Shown piece by piece: positions 1 through 9,559 of a stretch of 64,000 nt of DNA. The notes under the pieces were generated by a model. It saw nothing but the letters and a program-made list of their open reading frames with translations, was not told the DNA's origin and made no database searches. This stretch comes from Odobenus rosmarus divergens (Eukaryota > Chordata > Mammalia > Carnivora > Odobenidae). The translations under genes and the position numbers were made by a program. Numbering within the stretch: the first letter of the stretch is position 1; each line of letters opens with the position of its first letter. The stretch spans positions 111,475 to 175,474 of the forward strand of contig NW_004450276.1 in the NCBI RefSeq assembly GCF_000321225.1, read 5' to 3'.

Positions 1-80
1 AACACCACATCAAAAACTAATGATGTACTGTGTGGTGACTAACAACATAACAAAATAAAATAAAACTTAAATAAATAAAT
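1..80 (+). mobile_element. LINE-1 3' end (tail only, rest lies upstream)
   Basis: The first bases carry the carnivore L1 3'-UTR end (CATCAAAAACTAATGATGTA, then GGTGACTAAC and ACATAACAAAATAAAA), followed by an A-rich tail. The body of the element lies outside the window. No gene is seen between here and 660. Confidence 0.8.
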
Positions 81-446
81 AAAATCTTAAAAAAAAGAAA
101 ATTTGTTGGCTCTAATAAACATCTGCAGCTTGTGTGGAGTAACGATGTGGGAGATAACTGAGAAACTTGGATGCCAGTACCAGTGACAGGAGTATTCCAT
201 GTTCTTAACAAGAGGTGATAGCTGATTATGGTTCTCTTCACATAACCGAGGAGTATAAACAATTATTTAACCTAAGGGAGAACTTGCTAATTGTCAGAGC
301 TGACTAAAAGTGGGATAGGCTGCCTTGGGATTCTGTAAGTTCCTTATCCTGAGTTCTTTTTGGTGGAGATACTGCAGATCAGATCCAAGAACCTATTGGA
401 TGGTTGTAGTACATAATCTTTAAGCTCTTTTTCAACCCTGAGAATA

Positions 447-512
447 TGTTTGCAGTATTTAGCATAATGCCTGGCACACAGTAGATGTGCAGTATATGCT
501 AAATAAAATATT
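447..512 (+). mobile_element. L2/MIR-type 3' tail fragment
   Basis: The core GCCTGGCACACAGTAG followed by an ATGCTAAATAAA-like end is typical of the shared 3' end of L2 and MIR elements. It is short and diverged, so the family is uncertain. Confidence 0.4.
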
Positions 513-664
513 TGTGGACTTCGTTATGCCACAAGAGCAAAGAACGAAACAAAAAACGAGGACAAGTAGAAATAGAACTTTGAATGTAGTCAGGTTCACA
601 TCTGTCTGTCTCTCTGTGTCATCTTGTCCTGTTACTGCTCTCTATCTTGGCTTTATTGAAAGCT

Positions 665-890
665 ATACATAGTGTAGTGGTTAAGAGTTTGTATTCTGAA
701 GCGAGACTGCCTGGATTAGACTACCAGTTCTGCCTTTTACAAACTATATGACCTCAGACAAGGTAAACCTTAATTTTCTGTTAAAAGAGAGCAATAACGT
801 TCCTATCCCAGGGTTGTTGTGAGAATTAAGTGAAATATAAAAGTTTAAGTCACTGCTTGGCAGGTAATAAATGCTATAGAATTGTCTGGT
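665..890 (+). mobile_element. MIR SINE, sense
   Basis: The stretch follows the MIR layout: TAGTGGTTAAGAG head, a CTGCCTGGATT segment, a TGACCTCAGACAAG core, CCAGGGTTGTTGTGAGAATTAA and a diverged GCTTGGCAGGTAATAAATGCT end. This is an ancient mammalian SINE with many substitutions. Confidence 0.75.
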
Positions 891-987
891 ATAATTATTA
901 GTGTTTTCTTCTTGAGATGGTGTTCTCTATAGGGCAGTACATAGACTACCTGTTACTCTATACTGACATCTTCACCATTTCCCCTTG

Positions 988-1688
988 TCTTTGTTTCCTA
1001 CGGCTGCCATAACAAATGACCACAAACTGGGTAGTTGACAACAACAGAAATTTATTCTCTTACAGTTCTGGAGGACGGATGTCTAAAATCAAGCCACCCA
1101 GGCGCCCCATAGTGTTGGGGCGCCTGGGTGGCTCAGTCGTTAAGTGTCTGATCTTCGGCTCAGGTGGTGATCCCAGGGTCCTGGGATCGAGCCCCACATC
1201 GGGCTCCCTGCTCGGCGGGGAGCCTGCTTCTCCCTCTGCCACTCCCCCCTGCCTGTGTTCCCTCTCTCGCTGTCTCTCTCTCTGTCAAATAAATAAATTA
1301 AAAAATAAAAATAAAAAAAAAGTAAAATCAAGGTGTTAATAGGGCCACCTTCCATCCAGAGACTCCAGGGGAGAGTTCTTCCTTGCCGCCTCCAGCTTCT
1401 AGTTGTTCCCGGCATGCCATGTCTTGTTGCTACATAACTCCACTTTCTGCCCTCCATCTTCACAAGGCTCTCTCCCTCATCTGTCTTAAATCTCCCCTTG
1501 TCTTTCTCTTCTAAGGACACTTGTCACAGTCTTACGGCCCACTTGGGTTAATCCAGGATGATCTTATCTCAGAATTTTTAATTACCTCTTCAAACATTCT
1601 TTTTCCAAATAGGGTAACAATCATAGGTTCTGGAGATTAGAACGTGGACATATCTTTTGTTGGGGGTCACAATTTAATTCACTATGCC
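988..1688 (-). mobile_element. MaLR (MLT1-like) LTR, antisense, split by a SINE
   Basis: The left end reads CCTACGGCTGCCATAACAAA and CACAAACTGGGTAGTTGACA, the reverse complement of an MLT1-type LTR 3' end. The right end has CCAAATAGGGTAACAATCAT and ends near CACAATTTAATTCACTATGCC. A Can-SINE at 1117-1322 interrupts it. It is a non-autonomous ERVL-related LTR with no coding content. It lies head-to-head with the sense LTR at 1726-2143. Confidence 0.75.
1117..1322 (+). mobile_element. Can-SINE, sense, with an inverted head copy at its 5' junction
   Basis: tRNA-derived head GGGGCGCCTGGGTGGCTCAG, then GGTCCTGGGATCGAGCCCC, a CT-rich stretch, CTGTCAAATAAATAAA and an A-rich tail. The target-site duplication TAAAATCAAG is at 1084-1093 and 1323-1332. 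Between the left duplication and the head, 1092-1108 is an exact 17-base reverse complement of the head at 1117-1133, separated by ATAGTGTT. The element lies inside the antisense MaLR LTR. Confidence 0.92.
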
Positions 1689-1725
1689 ACCAAACAGGAG
1701 AGTGGCCTTTTCCTCTACTTCTCTC

Positions 1726-2143
1726 CTGTAGACTGAACGTGTACCCCCCAAATTCATATGTTGAAACCTAATCCCCAATGTGATATTTGGAGGTGGGCCT
1801 TCAGGAAGTGATTAGTATCTTAAAAAAAAAAAAAATAGACCCTGGTTTTGCACAATGGCAGTATCGTAGCCAATGAGATTTATCTGAGGTGCTGCAATTA
1901 TGGCTGATTGAAAAAAAAAAAATAGACTCTAGAAAAATCCCTGATGCCTTCTGTCGTGTGAAGGCATAGTGAAAAGATGACTGTCTATAAACTAGAGAGT
2001 GGGTCCTTGCCAGACACAGAATCTTCTGGTGCCTTGATTTTGGACTTCTCAGCATCCAGAACTGTAAGAAATAAAATTTCTGTTGTTTATAAATCACCCA
2101 GGCTATGGTACTCTTGTTACAGCAGCCAGAATGGATTAAGACC
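1726..2143 (+). mobile_element. MaLR (MLT1-like) LTR, sense
   Basis: The left end has CAAATTCATATGTTGAAACC, TAATCCCCAATGTG and TTGGAGGTGGGCCTTCAGGA. The right part has CTTGATTTTGGACTTCTCAG, CCAGAACTGTAAGAAATAAA and AATTTCTGTTGTTTATAA, then CAGCAGCCAGAATGGATTAAG. Part of the middle is missing or replaced where the U4 pseudogene sits at 1844-1921. Confidence 0.78.
1844..1921 (+). pseudogene. U4 snRNA retropseudogene, 3'-truncated, with poly(A)
   Basis: The segment matches the 5' part of spliceosomal U4 snRNA: the TGGCAGTATCGTAGCCAATG block is exact, followed by AGATTTATCTGAGG and a diverged TGCTGATTG-like end. The homology begins at the first base of U4 and stops after about 67 of roughly 145 bases, then runs into poly(A). 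It is flanked by matching target-site copies, an A-run plus TAGACCCT on the left (to 1843) and TAGACTCT on the right (to 1930). That makes it an L1-mobilised, 3'-truncated retrocopy. It lacks the U4 3' half including the Sm site, so it cannot be a working snRNA. Confidence 0.85.
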
Positions 2144-3067
2144 CCTCCCACTTGAAAAATTCCAAGGAAGAACGTTGAAGGTTGAGTTTTGTTTGGGGAT
2201 GTTCATAGGCTAACCAGTCACAAGCCACTCCTAGTGGTGCAGGTGCCAGGAGTATTGGCATTATAACTGATCTCTCCCTCTCCTTTCACAGCAGGCCCTC
2301 AGGCATGTATGTATTTATGTGAATAGATATTCCTTTGCTTTCCTAGTTTTGGTCTCATTCTGGCCTACTAGATTATTGAGTGTATTTTCCAGCTGGACAG
2401 TATCCTTTGAAAGAAGTTCAGACTTGTTTTTGTTTTTGTTTGTTTGAGTCCCAGGCCTTACTTGCCACTAGCTCATTGTTTGGAAGATGCTGCTTGATTT
2501 AGAAAAGTGATTGCCTTATTGACACACGTTGCAGTGCTTAGAAACTGAAGTTCTCCATAAGGCAGGCTTCCCAGGAGTTCCGTTTTCTTCCCTAAGTGGT
2601 GATCCATCAATGTAATCCTTTTTAAAGAACAAATTATTTACTGTAACATTTGATCTGAAAATGCATTATCATTGATAGATCCCTGCAATCTACTCTTCCA
2701 TTAGCTTTCTGGTAATACAATCTCTCTTTTATTCTTAACATATCCAGTACTTAGGTATGGAACTAGAACTTTCTATAGAGTCCCAAAGTGTCACCGGCTG
2801 TCAAAGTCTAAGCTTAGTATTCAGATAGATGGACAAATTTCAGTCACCTATACTAGTATCCTACTAATGAAGAGGAATCTGTAGTAATCCTTCCAGAAGC
2901 TACTATGCATAGAACTGATTGGCAGATTCTCTTCTCTCAGATAAGAGAAGGCCAGTGATACATAATTCTAGATTAATCTGTGAAGATTATGATAAAACAG
3001 TGATCATTTCTTAAATTATTTTAAGTAGTAAAAATACCTCTTTGAAGCAACACTTGGCAAACAAGTT

Positions 3068-3068
<1 letters not shown>
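2144..3068. other. intron, no recognised feature
   Basis: Mixed-composition intron sequence. I see no exon with matching splice sites, no RNA gene and no repeat I can name. Confidence 0.5.
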
Positions 3069-3111
<43 letters not shown>

Positions 3112-3112
3112 C
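3069..3112. repeat. (TC)n(TA)n microsatellite
   Basis: An uninterrupted TC run of about 11-12 units passes directly into a TA run of about 10 units. It is a compound dinucleotide repeat and likely length-variable. Confidence 0.95.
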
Positions 3113-3959
3113 TGTAAAGACTACTGAATAGTATCCAGGTGCCTGGACAAGTCAAGGAGAGCTCCACAGCTCTGTCACTGTGGTTAATAAGGATTGTCAG
3201 AGGAGGAGAAATTAGGAAAAAGAAGAGAGTGGGTAAATTATTGAGAATCTGAATGTGAAGCTGGCAATATGAATGAATTACTTAGTTCATGTTCTATCAT
3301 AATGTTTGAAACAAGGAGTGCGCAGCTAAGAAGCAGACAAAATGACAGATTTTAAGATAGCAGTCGTTTTATTCTTCATGTTAGGTAGTTTATTTGATTA
3401 TTAACTTTTGTGTTAGTACTTACACATTTTTGCAAGATATCCGTAGAATGATAAAAAATGCATTCCTAAGTGTTAGATATAAACTTTTACTATACAAGTT
3501 GACACAAAATCCAGTTTTTACTATGTTTTGATTTGTGTTTTTCAAATTTTGAAAGATTCATTATTTCCTCAACCTTGCAAAGTCATTTCCATGCTTCTTA
3601 TTTGATCATATGACATTTGTACTATCATCCACATAGACCTCTGTAAATATTACATGACTTTACTCCCTAGCAAAACCTTCATTTTGACCTATCATAGGTC
3701 ACAGAAATGTCTTCAATTTGAACTCCCTGGAGGGTAGCAAGTTTCTTGGTCAGGAAAATGAACAGTGAGAGAGACAAGTATTCATCTATGAATAAATTTC
3801 TTAGGCCTAAACCCAAAGAAATACACAAAGCAGGGCATTATAAAAAGAAAGACTTTTAGAGAGTGCTCAAAATCGCATAGTTGGCTTACATTGTCAGGAC
3901 TTGGGATATCTGGTGGCACCTGGGTCATCAGGTTCTCTCTGCACTTGCATCATGATTTT

Positions 3960-4175
3960 TAAGCCTGGCTACACATTGCAACAACTTGGAAGTCTTTTAA
4001 AAGGATATTAATGTCAGAATCTGACCCCCAAGGATAGTGACTTAATTGGTCATTATTCATATATTCATATGCCTGGGCATTATTCATATATTTATATGTA
4101 TATATAATTTCTTTTAAAGTTCTCTAGGTAATTCCAATGTTCAACCAGGGTTGGAAACCACTGATTTACATGAGC
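3960..4175 (+). mobile_element. MER5A-like hAT DNA transposon remnant
   Basis: It has the mirror-like layout of MER5A: GGCTACACATTGCAACAACT with GGAAGTCTTTTAAAA on one side, and TCTAGGTAATTCCAATGTTC with GGTTGGAAACCACTGAT on the other. The centre is disturbed by a short duplicated ATTATTCATATATT segment. It is non-autonomous and non-coding. Confidence 0.65.
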
Positions 4176-4287
4176 AGAGACTATCAACAAAATCTCAGCT
4201 GCTAGATAAAACTATTTAAATCCACTGTTCATGCTTTACATTTGTAGGTAAGTTGCTCATGCAGTACCAGAATGAGGTAGAAATTAG

Positions 4288-4475
4288 TGATTCTCCACTT
4301 TGGCTAAACATGAGATGACTCATTTCAGGAACTTTGACAAATCTTAATACCCAGACACATCTAGACCAATTAATTCAGAATCTCTAAGGGTGAGACTTGG
4401 GCATCTTTTTTTTTTTTTTTTTTAACCTCTCTCTAGGTGATCAAATGTAAAGCCAATTTTGAGAACCATAAATCT
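4288..4475 (+). mobile_element. second MER5A-like remnant
   Basis: TGATTCTCCACTTTGGCTAA at the left and AAGCCAATTTTGAGAACC at the right are the paired ends of a MER5-type element. A long T-run near 4408-4424 interrupts the right half. Confidence 0.6.
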
Positions 4476-4538
4476 AAATAAATCTTTGTTGAGTTGATTT
4501 TTCTTTAAATGGTCTCACTCCAACTCTTTCTTTTTCAG

Positions 4539-4627
4539 GATATTATAGATAGACTTATAATTTTGAATTCAGAAGCTAAGATTCGTTCTTTATTCAACTA
4601 TGAACAATCACACATCTTTGGTCTAAG
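4539..4627 (+). CDS. TBC1D32: internal exon A of a large multi-exon gene, probably TBC1D32
   Basis: This 89-base exon follows the acceptor CTCTTTCTTTTTCAG and ends at the donor AAG|GTAAGG. The only open frame starts in phase 0 and encodes [30 protein letters not shown], the last arginine codon being split (two bases here, one in exon B). The other two frames stop at once. The peptide is mostly helical in character. I recognise the joined protein as the middle to C-terminal part of TBC1D32 (broad-minded), a ciliary protein that acts with the kinase CDK20/CCRK in cilium assembly and Hedgehog signalling. The name rests on recall and not on a search. That it is a real exon rests on the splice sites and on phase agreement across five junctions. 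The next exon is 27.7 kb downstream. Confidence 0.75.
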
Positions 4628-4863
4628 GTAAGGTGCTAAATTTTACCTGAGGTACATTTTCTATCTTGCAGAAACAATTAAGCATATGTTCTGTATACTT
4701 TCAAAAAGTATTGAAAATGAGCAAATTTTTAAAGCATGTTTAAAGGTAAGTTGTAACTTCAGACAAAATAAATATAGCTATTAGGTTTTTATATAATGGC
4801 TTTTGTCTACATTTAGGCTCTGTATTAGTACAATGTCTTCCACTTTTGTTTGATTTATATTAC

Positions 4864-4889
4864 AAATGCCTCTTTAAAAAGAGGCATTT
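4864..4889. repeat. 12-base perfect inverted repeat with a 2-base loop
   Basis: AAATGCCTCTTT at 4864-4875 and AAAGAGGCATTT at 4878-4889 are exact reverse complements separated by AA. The hairpin would be stable in RNA but is far too short for a pre-miRNA. Nothing else around it suggests a function. Confidence 0.9.
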
Positions 4890-5819
4890 TGCTTACTCTA
4901 CAGTTTACTTGGGAGTCAACTGGGGTTTCCCTGGGTTGGTATTTGATAGGACTCCTTCCATAATAGAGACTTGAAAGAGGCCTGAAAATGCATGATTTAT
5001 CTTGAGGCTCAAATTTTGCTCCTCGATGTTAACCATTACTCCTTAATCTCAGTTTTCCCAAGGTTTAAACCTTTTTGGTCATATATAGACCTATAATTTG
5101 TTTTCCTATCTATAAATTAGCACTTTTAAAAACAGCTGGATAGGTTTGTGTTTCTTTTTTTTCCCCCCTTTCTACTAGCAAAGTAACTTTTTCAGCCAAC
5201 AGGGAGGGGGTCAGTGAGAATGCTCTACCTAAGAAATAAAGCAATCACTTTTCTAAAATTAGAATCTCTGATGGTAGTATATATTATATATATACTATAG
5301 ATCTATATATATCTATAGATCTTATACGCAAACTTTTTTTTTTTACCATTAATAGCTGAGTTTCATTTTTGGACTTTTTAGTTCAAAGAAGGTAGAAAAA
5401 CTATAGCTATTATAGTTCTTTGAATGGTGTGTCCTTTATCTCAAAATGTATTTTCACATTACATTTTAACTTCTCATGTATAGCATCAGGTACATCATAT
5501 AGCAAGCAATGATGAAAATACTAGGAAAAATCTATTCAGTAGAACTTGCTTCTGCATAGCAAGTATATTTCTGAGTTTTGTAGTTATAGAAAATAGATTC
5601 TAGCTTCTTTTTACTGATACAGTGAGTGAATGTCTTTTTCTTTATATAAAGAATAGTAGTATTTTTCCCTAGTATTCTTGTTAAAAAAATAATAGGATTT
5701 TAATTCATGTAAAAAGCCATCTAAGAAGTCAAATGTCCCAGGGAATAAAATATATTAATTTGCATAGCATGTGCTTTTTTCACATGGAATGCAATATCCA
5801 AATGGAGTCATTCTGTTCT

Positions 5820-6016
5820 CTTTTTTTTTTTTTTAAGATTTTTTATTTATTTGAGAGAGAGAGAATGAGAGAGAGCAGGAGAGGGAAGAGGGTCAGAGGG
5901 AGAAGCAGACTCCCTGCTGAGCAGGGAGCCTGATGCGGGACTCGATCCCGGGACTCCAGGATCATGACCTGAGCCGAAGGCAGTCGCTCAACCAACTGAG
6001 CCACCCAGGTGCCCCC
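5820..6016 (-). mobile_element. Can-SINE, antisense (subfamily with GACCCTCTTCCCTCT)
   Basis: T-run, AGATTTTTTATTTATTTGAG, GA-rich stretch, GGACTCGATCCCGGGACTCC and the tRNA-like end AACTGAGCCACCCAGGTGCC. The 15-base target-site duplication GAGTCATTCTGTTCT is exact at 5805-5819 and 6017-6031. It lies 1.2 kb after exon A. Confidence 0.95.
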
Positions 6017-6084
6017 GAGTCATTCTGTTCTACACGAGAAAATTTGCCATGGCATTGTCAATACATGTAATAGAGTTGTGTAGT

Positions 6085-6305
6085 ATACAGTGGTTAGATC
6101 AGCAACATGGACTCTGGAGTCAAGACTGCTTGCTCTTTACTAGCTGTGTGAGTTGGGATCTCAGATACCATCTGTAAGACAGAGGAAAATTATATTATTT
6201 TCTTCATAGAACTATTATGGGAATTGCATAAGAAAAATTAAAATGACTTAACAGTGCCTGGCATGTAGCAAGCACTATAAAAATATTCATAATAGATGTA
6301 GTAGT
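6085..6305 (+). mobile_element. MIR SINE, sense
   Basis: Reads AGTGGTTAGATCAGCAACAT, ACTCTGGAGTCAAGACTGCT, a TAGCTGTGTGAGTTGGGA core and the end ACAGTGCCTGGCATGTAGCA. This is a clear, moderately diverged MIR. Confidence 0.8.
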
Positions 6306-6455
6306 AGTACTTCAAGTGTTTATATCTGCTTGCTTTATATGATTTTTGTGTTTGACTAGGAAGTAAATTTTGTCTTCATTCTTTCAGTACCCCCGTAGTC
6401 TTCTACATGCTGCCAAGTAATTTGCTATGTTTACAGCATCAGCAATAAGAGAAAG

Positions 6456-6639
6456 NNNNNNNNNNNNNNNNNNNNNNNNNNNNNNNNNNNNNNNNNNNNN
6501 NNNNNNNNNNNNNNNNNNNNNNNNNNNNNNNNNNNNNNNNGCAGGGAGTCTGCTTCTCCCTCTGACCCTCTTCCCTCTCATGCCCTCTATCTCTCATTCT
6601 CTCCCTCTCAAATAAGTAAATAAAAATCTTTTAAAAAAA
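6456..6639 (+). mobile_element. Can-SINE, sense; its 5' half is an 85-N assembly gap
   Basis: Bases 6456-6540 are N. The sequence resumes inside a SINE (GCAGGGAGTCTGCTTCTCCC, GACCCTCTTCCCTCTCATG, CAAATAAGTAAATAAA). The target-site duplication AATAAGAGAAAG is exact at 6444-6455 and 6640-6651, so the gap starts at the first base of the SINE. The missing head would be about 97 bases by comparison with the copy at 47819, close to the 85 N. The open frames across the N run are artefacts. Confidence 0.9.
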
Positions 6640-7160
6640 AATAAGAGAAAGAAAAAGACCAAATCACTTTCTGAGGAAAGGTTTGTATTTTATTTTTTGT
6701 GCTTTTTTAACAAGTTTTTCTTTGACAATATGTTTATTTCATTGTATTTCCAAGTTTATGTTCATAATATTCAGTTATATTTTTAAGTCATACATTTGAG
6801 GTTAGATACTTTACTTTCTTCTAATAATTCAGTCTAGCGTTGATCTTTGTGGCCCAATAGTGATAATTTATATCATAGCTTTGTATTCTATAAATCTTGT
6901 GTTTCTCTGTGTTTTGGATTCTTACCTACATCATTTTCTTTACTTTCTACATTGGTTTTGTTTCTAGTTGTACCTTTATTATACCGTTCCCTTCAGTAGA
7001 TCATCTCATGAGTGTATTTGCCTTCTGTACTTAGCACTGCTTGTTCCATTCACTTTTTCCCCCTCTGAATAAGGGTACATTTAATACAGTTTCTGTAAGT
7101 TTGCCACAGCACTTAGATGAGGCTAATACAGGGCTTAGTGAAATGTGGATTTTCACTTTT

Positions 7161-7355
7161 TTTTTTAAAGATTTTATTTATTTATTTGACAGAAAGATAC
7201 ACAGTGAGAGAGGGAACACAAGCAGGGGAGTGGGAGAGGGAGAAGCAGGCTTCCCACCGAGCAGGGAGCCCGACGTGGGGCTCCATCCAGGGACCCTGGG
7301 ATCACAAACTGAGCTGAAGGCAGACGCTTAACAGCTGAGCCACCCAGGCGCCCCA
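7161..7355 (-). mobile_element. Can-SINE, antisense
   Basis: AAAGATTTTATTTATTTATT, GACAGAAAG, GAGGGAACACAAGCAGGGG and the end GAGCCACCCAGGCGCCCC. The near-exact duplication TGRATTTTCACTTTT is at 7146-7160 and 7356-7370. It belongs to the subfamily with CTGTCAAATAAA and TTGTGTTCC. Confidence 0.93.
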
Positions 7356-7439
7356 TGAATTTTCACTTTTTAATAGAATCACATCCTCTGTAAATTTCTG
7401 AATTTTTATTTGTTCAGATCCTAGAAATCTTGTAAATGA

Positions 7440-8515
7440 CTAATATATGAGAAGTTTGCTCCTTTGATTAGCCCTCCTATCCTCTTTGTTTCCACTTCTA
7501 GCCTGTCCTTTTCTAATTTTGGTATCTGGGTGCAGACATGCCCTCACCTGTTTCATCTTACAACGAAACACACTCAAAAAGAAATTTCTCTTGACCTCCT
7601 GTCTCTGAAGTCACTGGCCTGTTTCTCTTCCTCTCATCATAGCAAGTAATCTGTACAAACTGTCCCCACTTGCTCACCTCTCTTTACTTTTCAGCCCACT
7701 TAGATTTGACATTGACCCTATTAACTCTGTCAGAATTGCACATCCTGCTCAAGTCGCTTGTAGCTTCTATGCTGATGAATGTAATAGATTCTTCTCTTTT
7801 TAATTCTTTTCTTATTATAACTATCAGCATTTGATAGAGTGGACCATTTCTTTCTGTGTGAAACTTCTCTTTGTTTCTGTGACACTTCCACAGCTGCTAT
7901 TTTTTCTCTTTTGCATTTTCTAAGCAATTTTTAGAATTTGGAATACTAAAGGGGCGCCTGGGTGGCTCAGTCGGTTAAACCACTGCCTTTGGCTTGGGTC
8001 ATGATCCTGGAGTCCTGGGATCGAGTCCCACATCGGGCTCCCCTGCTGGGAGTCTGCTTCTCCCTCTGGACCCTTCCCCCTCTCATGTGCTCTCTCTCTT
8101 TCTCTCTCTCTCATTCTCGCTCTCTCAAATAAATAAATAAAATCTTAAAAAAAAAAGAATTTGGAATACTAAGGACTTTGTCCCAGTTGCACTTTTTCCT
8201 CTTTGTTCTACCCCAAGTTCATCCACTTACAACTTTACCTTTAAGTATCCTGTATGTCCGTGGGTGCCCCACAGTTTATATCCCTAACCTAAATCATTAT
8301 TTGGAGCTACCAGGTTCAAATATACAACTCTCTCTTGACATCTCAATTCATACATTTCTCGGACATCACAAACTTAACATGTCTAAAACTGAACTTTTGG
8401 ATCTCCTCCCACAAAAACAAACAAAACAAAATAAATCTTCTGTTTCCATCTCATTAAGTGGCCCAACCAACTATTCAGTTGCTCAGTCTTGAAAGTCATC
8501 TTAACTTTTTTTCTT
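7440..8515 (+). mobile_element. L2 LINE fragment, sense, split by a SINE
   Basis: The text runs like the coding 3' part of L2: ACTATCAGCATTTGATAGAG, TTGACATCTCAATTCATACA, AAACTTAACATGTCTAAAAC, TGAACTTTTGGATCTCCTCC and AGTTGCTCAGTCTTGAAAGT. It is badly decayed and codes for nothing. The Can-SINE at 7950-8156 interrupts it. Confidence 0.65.
7950..8156 (+). mobile_element. Can-SINE, sense
   Basis: Full-length copy from GGGGCGCCTGGGTGGCTCAG to the A-tail. The exact 16-base duplication GAATTTGGAATACTAA is at 7934-7949 and 8157-8172. It was inserted into an L2 fragment. Confidence 0.95.
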
Positions 8516-8617
8516 TGTTTTTCAAACAGTGATTTATCTTTATTATAAAGAAATTAACCAACACAGGAGACTAATTATAATACATTAAGTGACATTCTTC
8601 CTAACTCTGAAAGTAAC

Positions 8618-8985
8618 ATTATTTTTTAAAATTTTAATTCCAGGGGCACCCGAGTGGCTCAGTTGTTAAGTGTCTGCCTTCGGCTCAGGTCATGATCCCA
8701 GGGTCCTGGGATCGAGCCCCACATTGGGCTCTCTGTTCTGCGGGAAGCCTGCTTCTCCCTCTCACGCTCCCCCTGCTTATGTTCCTTCTCTCATTGTCTC
8801 TCTCTGTCAAATAAATAAATCAAATCTTTAAAAAAAATAAAAAATAAAAAAATAAAAATTTTAACTCCAGTGTAGTTAACATACAGTGTTATATATTAGT
8901 TTCGGGTGTATAATACAGTGATTTGATAGTTCTATATTTAGTGCTTATCAAGTCAGTGTACTCTTAATCCCCTGCACCTATCTGA
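8618..8985 (-). mobile_element. carnivore L1 3'-UTR fragment, antisense, split by a SINE
   Basis: After the SINE the text reads AGTGTAGTTAACATACAGTG, TTATATATTAGTTTCGGGTG, AGTGATTTGATAGTTCTATA and CTCTTAATCCCCTGCACCTA, the antisense form of the carnivore L1 3' UTR. A related copy is at 54135-54410. Confidence 0.7.
8643..8853 (+). mobile_element. Can-SINE, sense
   Basis: Head GGGGCACCCGAGTGGCTCAG, GGTCCTGGGATCGAGCCCCA, CTGTCAAATAAATAAATC and an A-rich tail. The duplication AAAATTTTAAYTCCAG, with one mismatch, is on both sides (8627-8642 and 8854-8869). Confidence 0.93.
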
Positions 8986-9559
8986 AAGTAACATTAACAT
9001 TGAGGAAAATTATTCTGGACATCTTTCTGCGCATGTACATACAGAAGAATAGATATATGGAGATTATTTTATAAAAAGGGAATCATAATACTTAAATTTA
9101 CCATTTTAATTTAAATTTTAAATTCTAACTGAATTTTATAGAAAAGAAAAACTAGTGAAACAGAAGAAATGGCTGAATTTCAAATAACTGTTTTTTCACT
9201 CCAGGTGTTAGTATTTCCCCAGAGATTCCTCTAAGTTTAAGAAAGAAAAGATTATGTAAAACATTTCAAGTGGTTTGAACATTATATTTCACGTTTAGAC
9301 AGTATTGATTGACTCTACTATGAGAGATGAGGACGTTATTGCTCTCATTGGCCTCCCACCTTCCCTGTGTCCACCTGTGTTAGAAGGATGTTCTGCCATT
9401 TCCTAACCTACCTTCCTAAGTCCTCGATCTTATTTCTTCTCTACCCAGGAGGGAGATTAAACTAATCCAGGTTTCTTAGTGTAGTGACATGAGATAGGCA
9501 GCACTTCTTTAATATGACTGCAGATTAATATTTATAATTGTTAGTTTACTCTTCTCTAC

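Noticed and set aside
1140..1520. 126-codon open frame on the minus strand
   Set aside because: It reads through an antisense Can-SINE and the MaLR LTR around it. Such frames recur at other SINE copies because the GA-rich region lacks stops.
3069..3112. Regularly repeated units as a CRISPR array
   Set aside because: They are dinucleotide microsatellites with no spacer structure, in a eukaryotic genome.
4864..4889. Hairpin as a transcription terminator or microRNA
   Set aside because: A 12-base stem with a 2-base loop is too short for a pre-miRNA, and the terminator form is bacterial. This is a mammalian intron.
5275..5330. AT-rich near-palindrome around CTATAGATCTATATATATCT
   Set aside because: The symmetry is imperfect and expected from TA-rich low complexity.
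6384..6615. Open frames crossing the N run
   Set aside because: They exist only because N codons are not counted as stops.
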